Below, one piece after another: positions 9,751-40,100 of a DNA stretch of 49,835 bases (positions are counted from its first letter, which is position 1; each line of letters begins with the position of its first letter). Below the pieces are notes generated by a model. That model searched no databases. It saw only the letters and a list, made by a program, of their open reading frames with translations, and was not told where the DNA came from. The DNA lies in the NCBI GenBank assembly GCA_001430745.1, contig KQ481938.1, forward strand, positions 729,267 through 779,101, in the 5' to 3' direction. Made by a program: the position numbers and the translations under genes. The DNA comes from Auxenochlorella pyrenoidosa (Eukaryota; Chlorophyta; Trebouxiophyceae; Chlorellales; Chlorellaceae).

Positions 9751-11273
9751 ATGGATCACGCCCTTGGCTGCCTGCTGGGCGTAGCAGTGGGCGATGCTGC
9801 GGGGGCTACACTGGAGCGAGAGGGAGCAGAGGCGCCTGTCGATGAAGCTGCCGCACGGACTGCTATGACCATGCCTGGCAGCGCTTCGCCCCTGCTGGGC
9901 CGGGGCCAGATCACAGATGACACAGAGCTGACCATCTCCCTCGCCAGAGGTGCGCATTCTGAAGTGCTGATTGCCGGGCGATTGGCCACGCAGCGGGCTG
10001 CCCCGCAACTTGCTGTGCCCCCCTGCGTTTGTGGCACCTGATCAGCTGCCGTCACTTGATCTGTGGCCCCTGTCTCCCTGCCCCCTGGCAGGTCTGCTGG
10101 GGCACCCCCCCTCTGCCGGCTTCCCCGCCGAGGCAGTGGCCCGGCAGTACAGTTACTGGCATGCAGCAGGTGCCTTTGGCGGGGGCATGACCTGCCAGAC
10201 CGCCTTCTCCACGCCGCTGGAGCCAGACCGATTCAAGTGGCCCAAGGAGGGGCAGGAGGCGGGGCAGCGCGAGGCGCCGCCGCTGTGGCTGCGCATGCAG
10301 GTGGGCCGGGCCATCCAGCAGCGTGGCATGACTGGCTGCACCGCATGGGGCGGGACTGCCGGGATTGTGTGAGGCACAGCCTGCTCGGTGAATCCATCCT
10401 GCGGGCATGCGAGACGCTTGCTCACTCCCCCGACGCATGCCTGCCCTGTTCTTGCAGACACGCGCGGCGCGCTTCAGCAGCCAGAGCCAGGCCAACGGTG
10501 CTCTGATGCGTGTGGCCCCGCTCGCGGTGTGGGGCCACCGGCTGTCGCCAGCAGAGCTTGCCGACCACGCCGCCGCCGACGCCCGGCTCAGCCACCCCAA
10601 CCAGGCGTGCTGCGACGCCAGCGCTGCTTACAGCATTGCGGTGGCACACCTCATCGCACACCCGGGCGATGCAGCAGGGGCCCTGCAGGCGGCGTGTGCC
10701 TGGGTGGAGGATCATGCTGGTGAGCAGGGCTTGGCCAGCAGGGCAGCCGGCTCTGCCTCTGCACAGCAGTCTGTCCTGCTGTTGATCACGTACCTATGGG
10801 ACAGCACAGTCCCAGCGCCGCCTGCTGCACCGTAGGGTATGCCGTCCCGACCGGCCCACCCCCCTGCTGCGTCTTTACCCCCTGCAGGCGAGGAGGTGCA
10901 GCAGTGGGTGTTGCGCGACTCGGCGCAGCCCCTGGGCAGCATCGCCTGCCACGGCCCCACCGCGGGATGGGCCCGCTGGGGCCTCACCCTAGCCTTTCAC
11001 CACCTGCGGCGGGGCACCCCCTTGGAGGACAGCCTCCGCCTCACCCTGTGCCGCGGCGGCGACACCGACACGAATGCCGCCATCGTGGGCGGCATGGCAG
11101 GAGCGCTGCACGGTGCCGCAGCCATCCCTGCCTACATGCTGACCCCGGTGCTGGAGTACTGTGGCAGCGAGGAGCAGGGCGGCGGGGTGCCGCGCCCGCC
11201 CGACCTGCGCGCTGAGGTGCTGCCCGAGCTGGCGCGCCAGCTGTACCAGCTGGCAACAGCTGCTGTCAGCTGA
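9751..11273 (+). CDS. ADP-ribosylglycohydrolase family protein (DraG/ARH type)
   Basis: Members of this family remove ADP-ribose from modified proteins or related substrates, using two Mg2+ ions. Four exons (9751-9949, 10092-10366, 10458-10719, 10888-11273) give 373 residues, close to the usual family length. The N-terminal DHALGCLLGVAVGDAAG segment opens the domain as expected. The first metal-binding motif is TDDTELT (about residues 55-61). The second is GGDTDTNAA, in exon 4. QANGALMR and a His/Gly-rich stretch in between also fit. The start ATG lies 5 nt after an AG, so a spliced 5' UTR is possible. The exon 2 donor was placed at ATT/GTGTGAG to keep the frame. No targeting signal is evident. 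The gene converges on KDM5, with stops 239 bp apart. The exact substrate cannot be told from sequence. Confidence 0.9.
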
Positions 11274-11512
11274 TGCAGCAGCATGCTGTTTGTTTCCATG
11301 CCCTGGGCCCCTGGCTGCATGATATACCTTGATAATGACAGTTAGCGTGGATTCTGCAACTGGATTCAACTGGATTCAAAGGGGAGTCGTGCGATGAAAG
11401 TGGCGGGGAAAGAAAAGCGGTGGAAGAAAGGTGGACCGCTGGCCTGGGAGCGCAGTCAACGCAAGCCGGTCCATCTAGGTAAGGCTACTTCTGTGCATGG
11501 CAAGCAGGCACG

Positions 11513-30154
<18,642 letters not shown>

Positions 30155-30979
30155 TGCGCAGGCACAACCGTCGCCGCAGCAGGCGCCGCGACGGGCGGAG
30201 CGCGCCGCGGCGGCTGTGCGGTGTGCGGGTGCGCGGGGCGGCTCCTGCTGCCCTCAACGGCCGGCGCGCACCCCTTGGAACCCTGTCAACGAAGCCCAGG
30301 CCCGTCGCGCGCCGCAGCTCAAAACGGGTCGTCGGCACGAAGCCTCACGAGCGCTGCGAGACCAGAGGTCAGCTAAAAACAAGTGTGTGGCTGGTGCACG
30401 AGGCTTTGGAAGTCCTACTGGGCCCGGAAAGTAAACGCTGCCCCCGTGGTGGACCTCTCAAGCAATGCACACTGCATGCCCAGCACAGCATGTAGAGGGC
30501 CTCCCCGGCGCAACAGGGTGCATGAACCTCGTTCTGTATTGATGCATATTGATTGAAGGCAGCTGCACGCTCTGCAGGAGCCTTCAGGGAGGCACTGGCT
30601 ATGCTCTTTGCGTGTAGCCGGTGCGCGATCACTGTAAAGCGCCTCCCTATTATTGATCGGAGCCTACGAGGGCTTTGTGGCAAATCGGCCCCAGCCTCTG
30701 GCACACAACACAGTCCACACCTTCAAGGTGCGCGCTCCCCGCGGGTTGATACGTTTATTTAGCCCCCAATTGGGCAATCATGAGTGCCGCTTCCTGTTGG
30801 GCACTGCGCCGACCCAGCCGCAAGGCCAGGAACTGCCCGCACCACTCTGCCGCTGGCGGCACGCCGTGCCTGCTGTGCTGCTTGGCACGAGGTGCAGGCA
30901 CCCCCTTGAACCAGGCGTTCAAGGCAATCTCACCCCTGCCCCCACATCCCCCTGCAATGCAGGCATTTCCCCCAGGAGC
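30155..30979. other. Divergent upstream region of KDM5 and the Nudix gene
   Basis: The two start codons lie 825 bp apart on opposite strands, so this stretch must carry both promoters. The part near 30520-30720 is AT-rich compared with the rest. I saw no element I could name with confidence. Confidence 0.6.
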
Positions 30980-33853
30980 ATGGCAGCCCAGGCGGCTTCT
31001 GCAGGGCCACCTGCCTCCCAAGGAACCCTGCAGGGGCGTGAGGACTCCTACTCTGGCCTCATTCTCGACCCCGACACCCTGCCAGAAAGCCCAGAGGAGT
31101 TCGCCGCAGAGCTGCAAACCAGCCTGGACGCGTGGCGCCGGCACGGCTACCGCGGAATTTGGCTCAAGGTGCCGCGGGAGCGTGCCCACCTGGTGGGGCA
31201 CGCCGTGGATGCTGGGTTTGAGTTTCACCATGCCGAGAAGGTGCGGCCAGAGTTGGGAAAGGGGCGGCGGGAGGCAATGCAAGGCAGCGTGCTGCTCTGG
31301 CGGTGCTGAGATTTTCTTTGGTGCGGTCAGCATGGGAGCAGGGCGCATGCAGGCTGGCGCCAGCCATGCACCTGAAGATGCAGGCTGGCCTCACAGACTG
31401 AAGGGTGAAACAGCTGCCGTCACAGTCCTCTTACCTAGGTCCTCCCTGCGCTGGCCAGCCGACTGAACGTCATGCCGCTGTAACTTCTCCGAGTGTAGGA
31501 TTATGTCATGCTGACGCAGTGGCTGCCCACCGAGTGCGAAAACAAGCTGCCGCCCAATGCGAGCCATCAAGTGAGCCGGGCATGCAGGCGCTGTGTGCAG
31601 GCGTTGCCACCAGCCTTTGCCTGCCTTGTCCACGTACCTCCATTCCTACGTGCGTGCCTTCCTTTCTGCATGCCCGCTCCAATAGCGTGCAACGCTTGGG
31701 GCCAGCCGCCAGCGCATGCGGTCGGGTCTGCCCTCCCCGCACCCTGGCCCCTGAACGCGCGCCTACGCCTCTGCTCCCCTGCCNNNNNNNNNNNNNNNNN
31801 NNNNNNNNNNNNNNNNNNNNNNNNNNNNNNNNNNNNNNNNNNNNNNNNNNNNNNNNNNNNNNNNNNNNNNNNNNNNNNNNNNNNNNNNNNNNNNNNNNNN
31901 NNNNNNNNNNNNNNNNNNNNNNNNNNNNNNNNNNNNNNNNNNNNNNNNNNNNNNNNNNNNNNNNNNNNNNNNNNNNNNNNNNNNNNNNNNNNNNNNNNNN
32001 NNNNNNNNNNNNNNNNNNNNNNNNNNNNNNNNNNNNNNNNNNNNNNNNNNNNNNNNNNNNNNNNNNNNNNNNNNNNNNNNNNNNNNNNNNNNNNNNNNNN
32101 NNNNNNNNNNNNNNNNNNNNNNNNNNNNNNNNNNNNNNNNNNNNNNNNNNNNNNNNNNNNNNNNNNNNNNNNNNNNNNNNNNNNNNNNNNNNNNNNNNNN
32201 NNNNNNNNNNNNNNNNCCTGGCACCCTGAGAGGGGCGGGCCGAGTCTAACAAGCGGAATTGTGCTGGGTGGCCTGGCTGCGAGACTGGTGCTGGAAGGAC
32301 CGGGGCTTGAGCTTCCCAGGCGGGCGAGGGATGACCGGGCAGCGGCCTGGCCTTGCTGCGGCCTTGATCTAGGCAGACAAGAACTTAAAACAGATACTGC
32401 TGCTGACGGCAGCTGCCCCGCTGCGCCCCTGGCTGCGCCTGCCGCAGCAAGGCGAGGACATCAGCGAGGCCGCAGAGCGAGAGGTGCTCGAGGAGACGGG
32501 GGTGCGGGCGCGGTTCGATGCCGTGCTTGCGATGCGGCAGGTGCGTGCGCGGGGCCGTGTGGCGGTTGCCCGGGAGGCTGGGGATGGGGCAAGGCACTGA
32601 CCGATGAAGTGGCGGCCAGCCGACGCCAGATGGGCGCGCAGCGCCCTTGCCACTGGGCCAGTGGCAACCCCCTCATGTCCTGGCCCTGGTTGTGCCTGTT
32701 GCGTGTGCTTGCGGGCTGAGCAGCCAGCGCCCTTGCTCAGGGCCTGCCACAGGCCGGACGGTGCACACACAAAGCGCGCGCTGTCCACTTGTCCCATTCC
32801 GCCCCTGCGCCGCAGGCTCATGGCTTTGCCTTCGGCAAGAGCGACATGTTCTTTGTGGTGGCGCTGCAGCTGAAGCCGGGGCCGCAGGCAAGCACGCCCC
32901 CCAGGGCCGCCTAGCAGCTGGCTCCGGGATGCGGCCTAGCCACCAAGGGTCCCATGCCTCACACCTTGTTTGGTCAGGCAAAGGTTGCACGTCACTGCCT
33001 TCAGCCAGTCTGCCGAATCTGGGCAGTGCAGTGGCCGTTCCTGGAGGCCTGCCCCAGCCTGAGGACAGCAAGCCAGTGGCTCCTTTTCTGAGCGCTGCAT
33101 GCCGCTGCGCCGCGCCGCCGGTGCCCGCTGCCCTCCTGCAGGAGCTGCGCATGCAGGAGGATGAGCTGGTGGGGGTGCAGTGGATGCCGCTGGAAGATTA
33201 CTTTGCCATCCCCTTCACAGCCACCAGGCGGGTGGCTGCTTGCCATGCATGCGTGGCTGCCGCACGTGCAGGTGCATGCGCTGCGAGGCGACACCCGCCG
33301 CTGGCTGCAGCGCAGGCGGGCGCTCCGGCGCGTGTGGTGGTGAGCCCTCTGCATGCCGCCCAACCCTGCAGGCCCCTGTTCCAGAAGATCCACGCCGCCT
33401 GCCGGGCCTACGCCGACGGCACCTACAGGCGAGTCCAGGGGCGCATGTAGCCCTGCAGCCCTGCAGACCATCCATCCGTCGACTGTTGCATGCCACACTA
33501 GGTAGCTGTCGTTGCGGAGCCTGGGGACCGCCTCTGGGCCGCTCCTGTGCACAGAGTGCCCAGGGCCTCGCTGCCTGTCTGCTTTCAAAACTGCCCCCAG
33601 ACCTGCCAGTCATGCCGAGCCGTGCCCCACACTTCTGCCGTGCAGGGGCCTGCATGGCCGCAAGCTGGAGGCGGGATTCAGCCAACGGCAGGACCTGCTG
33701 CTGTTTGGCGAGGCCGCCGACAGGCAGGGCGCCGACCAGCAGTCAGCAGAGGATGCCTGGATTGGCTTGGGTGCAGGGGCGGCAGCGGCAGCAGTGGCGC
33801 CAGCGCCTGCGGCGACGGCGGCAGCCAGGGCGCCAGAGCCTGGCACTGCATAG
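30980..33853 (+). CDS. Nudix hydrolase, plant NUDT2/6/7/10 and animal NUDT6 type, interrupted by an assembly gap
   Basis: Nudix enzymes cleave nucleoside diphosphates linked to another group; this subgroup usually acts on ADP-ribose or NADH. Visible exons are 30980-31240 (ATG), 31499-31570, 32448-32540, 32816-32887, 33142-33227, 33372-33428 and 33646-33853 (TAG). The N-terminal domain has the subgroup pattern SLDAWRRHGYRGIWLKVP and GFEFHHAEK. Exon 2 gives DYVMLTQWLP and LPPNASHQ. The Nudix box core is GEDISEAAEREVLEETG. It is followed by AHGFAFGKSDMFFVVALQL, typical of this subgroup. The exon carrying the VGVGAFV-like strand and the two Gly of the Nudix box is missing, presumably inside the N run. 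Three consecutive introns use GC donors: after 32887 (GCAAGC), 33227 (GCGGGT) and 33428 (GCGAGT). The tail is Ala-rich. No transit peptide is obvious. Confidence 0.88.
31784..32216. other. Assembly gap (run of N)
   Basis: The 433 N bases fall inside the Nudix gene, where one or two exons are expected. The bases just after the gap (32217-32440) do not give a clean Nudix exon, so the gap edge may also be low quality. Confidence 0.99.
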
Positions 33854-34271
33854 CTGCCCATGCGCATCAAGACTGCAGTCACCTTCACATTCTCGCGCAT
33901 GTGCCCCTTGCAATGCCAGCAGGCGCAAGGATCACATTTGCAGATCGGTGGGATCAGTGTGCAGGCAATGTGTCTCTTCACAGATCTGAGGCGTGACAGG
34001 CGTACACATCATCACCTGAGCTGAGGGACAAATAGCAAGCAGGTTGCACACAACAGTGCAGGCAGTTCCAAACTGGGTGGTTTGAATACAGAAAGCGGGC
34101 AGTCGGTGCAACGAATGGGTGTGCTGGGGTGAGGTCACGGTTGCAGAGTGCTCAAAACGTGTGTAGGGCCAATGCAATAGGTGACAGGCTGGGCAGGCTA
34201 TGTTACAGAGGCAAGGGCGGGCACAGCCCGCAGTCGGTCGGGCAAGTCGGGTGGCTGCGGCGCGCATGGGG
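33854..34271. other. Convergent intergenic region between the Nudix and sigma factor genes
   Basis: This should hold both 3' UTRs. It is less GC-rich than its flanks and shows no coding-like frame. The only clear signal is the minus-strand TGTAA at 34203-34207. Confidence 0.6.
34203..34207 (-). terminator. TGTAA poly(A) signal of the sigma factor gene
   Basis: The + strand reads TTACA here, so the minus strand reads TGTAA, 65 bp after the sigma factor stop codon. Motif and position both fit a green-algal poly(A) signal. Confidence 0.6.
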
Positions 34272-36606
34272 TCACGCCATGCCCAGCGCGGCGGCCTCAC
34301 GCTGGGCCGCCCTCAGCGCAGCGTAGTACACAACCTGCACGCGCTGCCGGCTCACGCCCAGCACCCCGCCCAGGCTGGCAAAGTCCAGCTCCAACGCCTC
34401 GCCACCGGGCTGGCCGCCCTCCAGGCCAAAGCGCAGCAGCAGCAGCCGGCGCTGCTTGGGCGGCAGGCGGGAGAGCAGCTGCTCAACGGCGGCACGCGCG
34501 GCGTCTCCGTCGCAGGGCTGCAGGCAGGGCACGCGAGCGGGCGAGGCGGGGCGGTCAGAGGGCAAGAAGGCAGCGTGAACCCAGGGCCTGCGCGAAGCTG
34601 CAAGAGCCCAGCAGGGGCGCTGGCGGGTGCAGTGGCCTGCCCACCTGCAGTGGCCTGACCCCCCACACTCGCACCTCTTCATGCAGGTCGATGAAGCGAG
34701 CCGTCTGTCGGGCGGGCCTGCGGGCCAGGCCGCACTCCACGCTGCCCGCCGGCACCTGGCTGTCTGGGCTGGCAACCCACTGCCGCCGCGCAGCAGCCAG
34801 GCCCAGCTCGGTCTGCCGCGCCGTCAGCCGCGCCGCTTCCGACAGCTGCTGCAGGCCAGAGAGCGCTGGCTGCGACGGCTGGCCCCCCTGGAGGCGCCGG
34901 GTTCGCTCCCCATCCTTGTGCCGCTGCTCAGCTGCAGCAGCCACAGACAGCTGCTGGCTGCCCTGCGCCGTGCCGCGCTGCTGCTGCGACGCTCCCGCCG
35001 CCGCCGTGACGGCGCGCTGCCGCTGTGCCTGGTGCGCCGCGCGCTGCACGCGGGCCGCCAGGCCGCGTGCGTGGTGCGGCACATGCACCAGCGGCTGCTG
35101 CCAGCTGCCGCCGGGGCCGCGCTCGCAGCAGGCCAGGGCGCCCAGCATGGCGTTCTGGATGGCGGCGCAGGCGTAAGTGGAGAAGCGGGTGTCGCGCGCG
35201 GGGGCGTAGCTGGCGGCGGCGCGGGACAGCGCGTCCATGCCCGCCAGAGTCAGCTCCTGCAAGGGGCCGGGTCCAGAAGCCTCCCAGATGCATTGCATGA
35301 CGACTGCAGGATCATAGCGCCCTCCTGGGCCGGCTGAGGTGCTGGAAGAAGAAGCCAAGCAAGGTGCTTGCTCGCGCCATGGCGTGAGGCGGCATAAATA
35401 CAGCATGCCAGGCCCTGATCGGCACGCGCGCACCTGGCACAGCGCCGGCGACAGCTGGCGGCCCCGTGCCACCCTGCGGTGCACGAGCCCAACCAGCCCC
35501 TGGTTGCAGCGCTGCAGCAGCAGGCTCGCGGCAGCGCCCCGCTGCAACGCGCTCCGCAGCTCGGCGATGCACGGGTCTGCTGCCTGCTGCCCAGCCGCCA
35601 GCTGTCCCTCGCCAACCGTGGCGCTGCCTGCTGCTGCTGCCGCGACTGGCCGTCCATGCTGCTGCTGCTGACGCTGGTCCAGCGCAGCTAGAGCTCCTGC
35701 TACTGCAGCCTTGGCTGCCTGAACCAGCTCGCCACAACGGGCCTCCTGCATCGCCGTGAGCCGTCGCCCAGGCGAGCAGCCCTGCAAATATAGGGACGTT
35801 GCAGCAGGCAAGAGGGATTTATCAGCGCAATCCAGTGCTGGCCTATGGCCTGGCCGGCTGTGGGGCTTAGAATGCTTGACCGGCTCGAAGCGCACTGGGA
35901 GCGAGCACTCTTCTGGGTCGCAGCCAGTGCACCGCCCAGGAGCGCTCACCCGCAGCTCCTCTGGCAGCGCGCTGTGCAGCCAGTCCTCTGCGCTGAGCTC
36001 CGTGGGCCCGGCCAGAGCGCGCCCACGGCAGCTGCGCTGCCCGCCGCTGCGCCGCCGGCCCCTGCCCCGCAGCGAAGGCAGGTAGCCCGCGGGTAGGCGG
36101 CCGCGAGGCTCCAGGGCGCTGCCCGCTGCGCGGCGCACGGGTCGCCTGTGCTCCAGGGGCGCTTCTGCAGCTGCGTCTGCGACCTCTTCCGCTGGCTCTG
36201 CTGGCTCTGCCTCTGGCTCGTCCTGCCATGCCCAGCGGCCGCCCACACCCAGCTGCCGCCGGAGCCGCTGCACCGCAGGATCGCACAGCAGCGGAGGCCC
36301 ATCGTCCAGCCGCCAGGCGTACGCCAGCCAGCTGGGCTCCACTGCAAAGCCCCCGACCGCAGGAGGGCTGCACCAGGGAAGCGCAGCGCGGGCTCCCGGG
36401 GCGGCACAGGCTTCCCGCACTGGCAAGCGGGAGGGCAGCTGCGGCAGCGGCGCCGATGCTGCTGGTGCTGCTGATGCTCGCCCGATTTGCGGATGATGCC
36501 GCGCTCGTGCTGGAGGAGCCGTTGAGAGCAGCGAGCTTCTGTACAAGCTGAACCCTGCGTTTGTGCGCAAGCTGGCCGAGGACAGCTGCCCCGGCGGATA
36601 TTGCAT
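34272..36606 (-). CDS. Sigma-70-family RNA polymerase sigma factor, probably plastid-targeted
   Basis: Plant and algal sigma factors of this family direct the bacterial-type RNA polymerase of the chloroplast. Four exons (35950-36606, 35434-35781, 34675-35256, 34272-34517), all split in phase 0, give 610 residues. The start ATG at 36604-36606 begins a Ser/Ala/Leu/Arg-rich leader (MQYPPGQLSSASLRTN) that suits a transit peptide. Sigma region 1.2/2.1 is suggested by LLLQRCNQGLVGLVHRRV, and region 2 by GMDALSRAAASY then TRFSTYACAAIQNAM. Region 4 ends the protein: LPPKQRRLLLLRFGLEGG and a helix-turn-helix with LGGVLGVSRQRV. The canonical WW pair after TYAT is replaced by AA, and the recognition helix is divergent too. 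An Ala/Gln-rich linker interrupts region 3. The gene is divergent from the Kir gene. Confidence 0.85.
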
Positions 36607-37150
36607 CAGTTTCAATTGGATCTGGGTGTCCAGCGATGGGTGGAGAGGGGTCTGGGCCTTGTAAGCGCTGGCAAGGGTTGCGATGGAAGTTTTCAAATCG
36701 GGGGCCGTTTGGGGTAGATTGCGGACCTTCGATCACAAGAGCCGTGCTGCTGGAACGTCGTCGAGGCTTGGGTCAGGCCGTTGGGGAATGCAGGGACACG
36801 ACCCTACACGTGGACAAAAGGGAGTAGCCCGGAAAGGCAATCGCTCACTCTCGACTGCGTTTGCAGAGAGAAAACAATCTTCTCAGTTGCAAGGCATAGC
36901 GCTTTGCGCGCTCCCCTTACCTTGCGAGACTGAACCGAGCCCTAGCAGAGGCTTGAGGGCGCCTCGGAGCCTCAATTGGGCTGCATAGTGCCTCACAGCC
37001 AGTCCGAGGCACCCTCCTCCGCACCCGTCACCGTTGCACCCTGCTTCCCTGCCCGCCGGCGCCGCCGCCGCCGCCGCGTGGCGGTGCGCGGCCTTGTGAA
37101 AGTTGGCCGGCCGGCGGGGGCGTCCCCCCGCTGGCGGGGAGGGGGACTGC
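36607..37150. other. Divergent upstream region of the sigma factor and Kir genes
   Basis: The two start codons are 544 bp apart, and both promoters should lie here. The minus frame stays open upstream of the sigma ATG to a TTG codon near 36696, so an earlier non-ATG start is possible but not needed. No named element was seen. Confidence 0.55.
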
Positions 37151-40100
37151 ATGAGGCAACCGCTGCTGCGGCGCCGCGGCACATCCGACCACCTGAGTGG
37201 CATGGCGGCGCCCACGGAGGATGACAGCAACGGGCAGCACAGCAGCCAGGACGGAGGCGGCGCCCACCAGGAGCCCAGCCCACTGCCCAGCCGCACTGGC
37301 AGCGCAGCCGGACTGCAGGCCGCGACCACTGGGCTGCGCCCTACGCCCAGCCTGCGCCGGGTGCGTCCACCGAGCGGCCTGGCTGGCGCTGGCGGCTCGC
37401 GGCAGGGCAGCGTCGTCAACTTGACTGGGCAAGTGGCTCCATGCTCCCTCAGTCTGCTGGCCCGTCCTTTGCAAGCTTCATTCTTGCGCTCCCTCATACT
37501 CACTGTGTGCATAGCATGGTTCCGAGGGGATCTGGCATGGACGCTCGCGCCGCGCCCCTGCGCAGCGTCCTAAGCATGCACCATGTCCTCGCCCCTGCAG
37601 CGACCACTTCAGCTTCGGCGACATCCACGGCTCCTTTGCGGCCCTGGCGCAGGCACGCCACGCCGCTGTGGGACGCCGCAGTCGCTGCACTCCACCCGCC
37701 TTGCCGCCAGCTGGCTCGACTTGCATGCCAGCACTTCTGCCGGCATTGGGTGACAGAGGCCCGAGGCCTAAAGGAGCGGCTCGGCCTGCCCATCACTTGA
37801 TGGCTGGGCTCTTGGCGGCCTGCTGCCTTGCTTTGCCGGAAGCTTGCGCCGGCAGGAGCGCCCCTCTTCTGCGACCCAGCATCTCGCTGGCCCCCACCAG
37901 AGCACACACAAGCATAGGTGGTGGGTACACACACCGCTCCCGTTCGCCCCCCCCCCCGCCTTGCCCCCTGCAGCACGACTACCTCAACCGCGGCAAGGGG
38001 CTGTACGAGCAAGAGAGGCAGCGCCTGCGCCTGCCCGCGCTAGTGGAGACCGGCAGGCGCGCCGCAGCCCTCCACTCAAGGCTCAGGCCTGCTGCATGTG
38101 CGCATACGCGCCTGGCAGGCCCGGGCCCAGCCCTTGCAGCCTCGTTGAGAGCACGGCTGACACATTGGTGCCTGGGTCCGCTGGCCTTGCCTTGCCTGCA
38201 GGCATGCGGGGCGATCGCGCGTGGAGTACACGGGGGCGGGCATCCACCTGCACCTGCTCAAGCGCGACTTCTTCATTTCCATGCTGCAGGCAAGCCCTGC
38301 TGCACGGCCTGCCGTGCTGCGCCCTGCCTGCCTGCCCCGCTCGCCCTGCTGTGTATTAGGATCCCCACTTGCCTGCGCAGCCTGATGTGCTGCATGCCGG
38401 CAGACATCTGCGACAGCATCATGTGAGGTTGCCTCTTGTGTCTGGCCACATGCAGCTGCCTTTTGGCGCCATGGCGGCAGTCTTCGCGGTCATCTACCTC
38501 GCCTCGTACTTCTTCTTCGGATTCATATGGTGGCTGTTGGTCAGGTGGGCGGGTGCTGGCCGGCGGCGCTGTTCATGCTGGGGAGCAGGGCCGGCTGGGC
38601 CTCCGTACACTCGTGTGCACACCTGAGCACAGCCTTGACAGTTTCGCTTCGCTTCCCTCGGCTGCCAACGCGTCCTGCCTGCGGCTGGGCTGCAGGTTCT
38701 ATCCAGGCTGTGTGTACGGTGCAACCACGTTTGCCGAAAGCTGGACGCTGGCCATTGTGACGCAAATGACCATTGGTGGGGCACATGGTGCCTGTGGCGC
38801 ATGGTGCCTGTGTCGGCAGCCGCGTGCCCTCCAGCACTGCATCCTTTTCAGCGCGTGGCCATGCCCCATGCACACCCGCACTCCCTGGCCCCGGCCCCTG
38901 CGCTGCAGGCTATGGCAACTCTGGGCCGCAGCAGTGCTGGGCGGCCGCCGCCGTCATCACCGTCCAAGCCATCTGCTGTACCGTGGTGCTCAACGCCGTC
39001 GTGCTCGGCATCATCCTTGCCAAGGTGGGAAAGAGCAGGTGCACCCGCCGCCTGCTGCCGCTTCTTGCCACTGCTGCGTGGTGTCGGTGAGCCGCCGCTG
39101 TCGGCACGCTGCAGCTCTGGCGGCGCGCTCGCTTTTGCCATGCTGGCGGGGCGCAGGCGGCTGGAGGTGCAACCCCATGCCTCTGCCCCACGCACCCCCA
39201 CCCCCACCCCATATCATACTCCGGCTGCCTCCCGCGCAGGTGGCCCAGCCCGCCCACCGCGCCTTCTCCATCTACATCTCAGACACAGCCGTCATTGCGC
39301 GCCGCGACGGCATCCTCAAGCTGCTCTTCAGAGTGGCAGACGTGCGCCGCACACAGGTGGGTGGTGTCGCGGCGCTGGCGCACTGGCCCGCCGCCCGCCC
39401 TGCCGTGCGGTGTGTCGGCGGCGGCAACAAAGGCAAAGGGATGCGCGCAGCGGCCGGTCTGGGGGTGCCCCCAGGACTGTCTCGCCGCTCTGGCGTGGCA
39501 GGACGTCCAGCTGTTCCTCCCATGCTCTTCATCCTGTATGGCGTGTTGCTCCCCTGCCTGCTCGTGGGACAGGTGGTGGAGCCTCGGGTCAAGGCGCTCC
39601 TCTACACCTGGGGGGAGGGCCGCATCACGGCAGAAGGCAAGAGTGCAGGGACGCCCGGGCCAGCCCCTGCCGCCTTCCCCTCCCACCGGTTTCTTGCTGC
39701 AGACAAGGCTCCCGTGTTATGCCGTGCCTGTGTGTGCGCTGCTGCCCGGCAGCTGCACTGCACAGTGGTTTGTATTGGGACCTATGGTGTGTCCACGCCC
39801 CCAGCTGCCCCCCCTGGTGCGGTTGCCGATCTTTCGTGCATGCCTGCCGCTTGCTGCAGGGGAGAAGATCCCGGTGCGCTGCGAGCAGTTGGACCTGGCA
39901 TACATCGATGGCATGCTGTTGCTGCCGCTTATCATCGAGCACACGATAGGTGGGCTGCCATGCTTATTAATGAAGCAATGACTCCTGTATGCTATCAAGT
40001 ATTGCAGGGTCTCTGCCCTGGCTCACCGCGAGGCAAACTTAGGTTTGAGAACGGTTCGAGAAGGAACCAGCGTGTTCTTGCACCGTTGCCTCACTCTGAG

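Noticed and set aside
31405..32719. Long open frames running through the N run
   Set aside because: They are open only because N codons cannot be stops. The real coding parts here are short Nudix exons.
34555..36696. 713-codon minus-strand frame as a single intronless gene
   Set aside because: It begins at a TTG and reads through three introns. Splicing at GT-AG sites restores sigma region 2 and region 4 in one frame, with an ATG at 36606.
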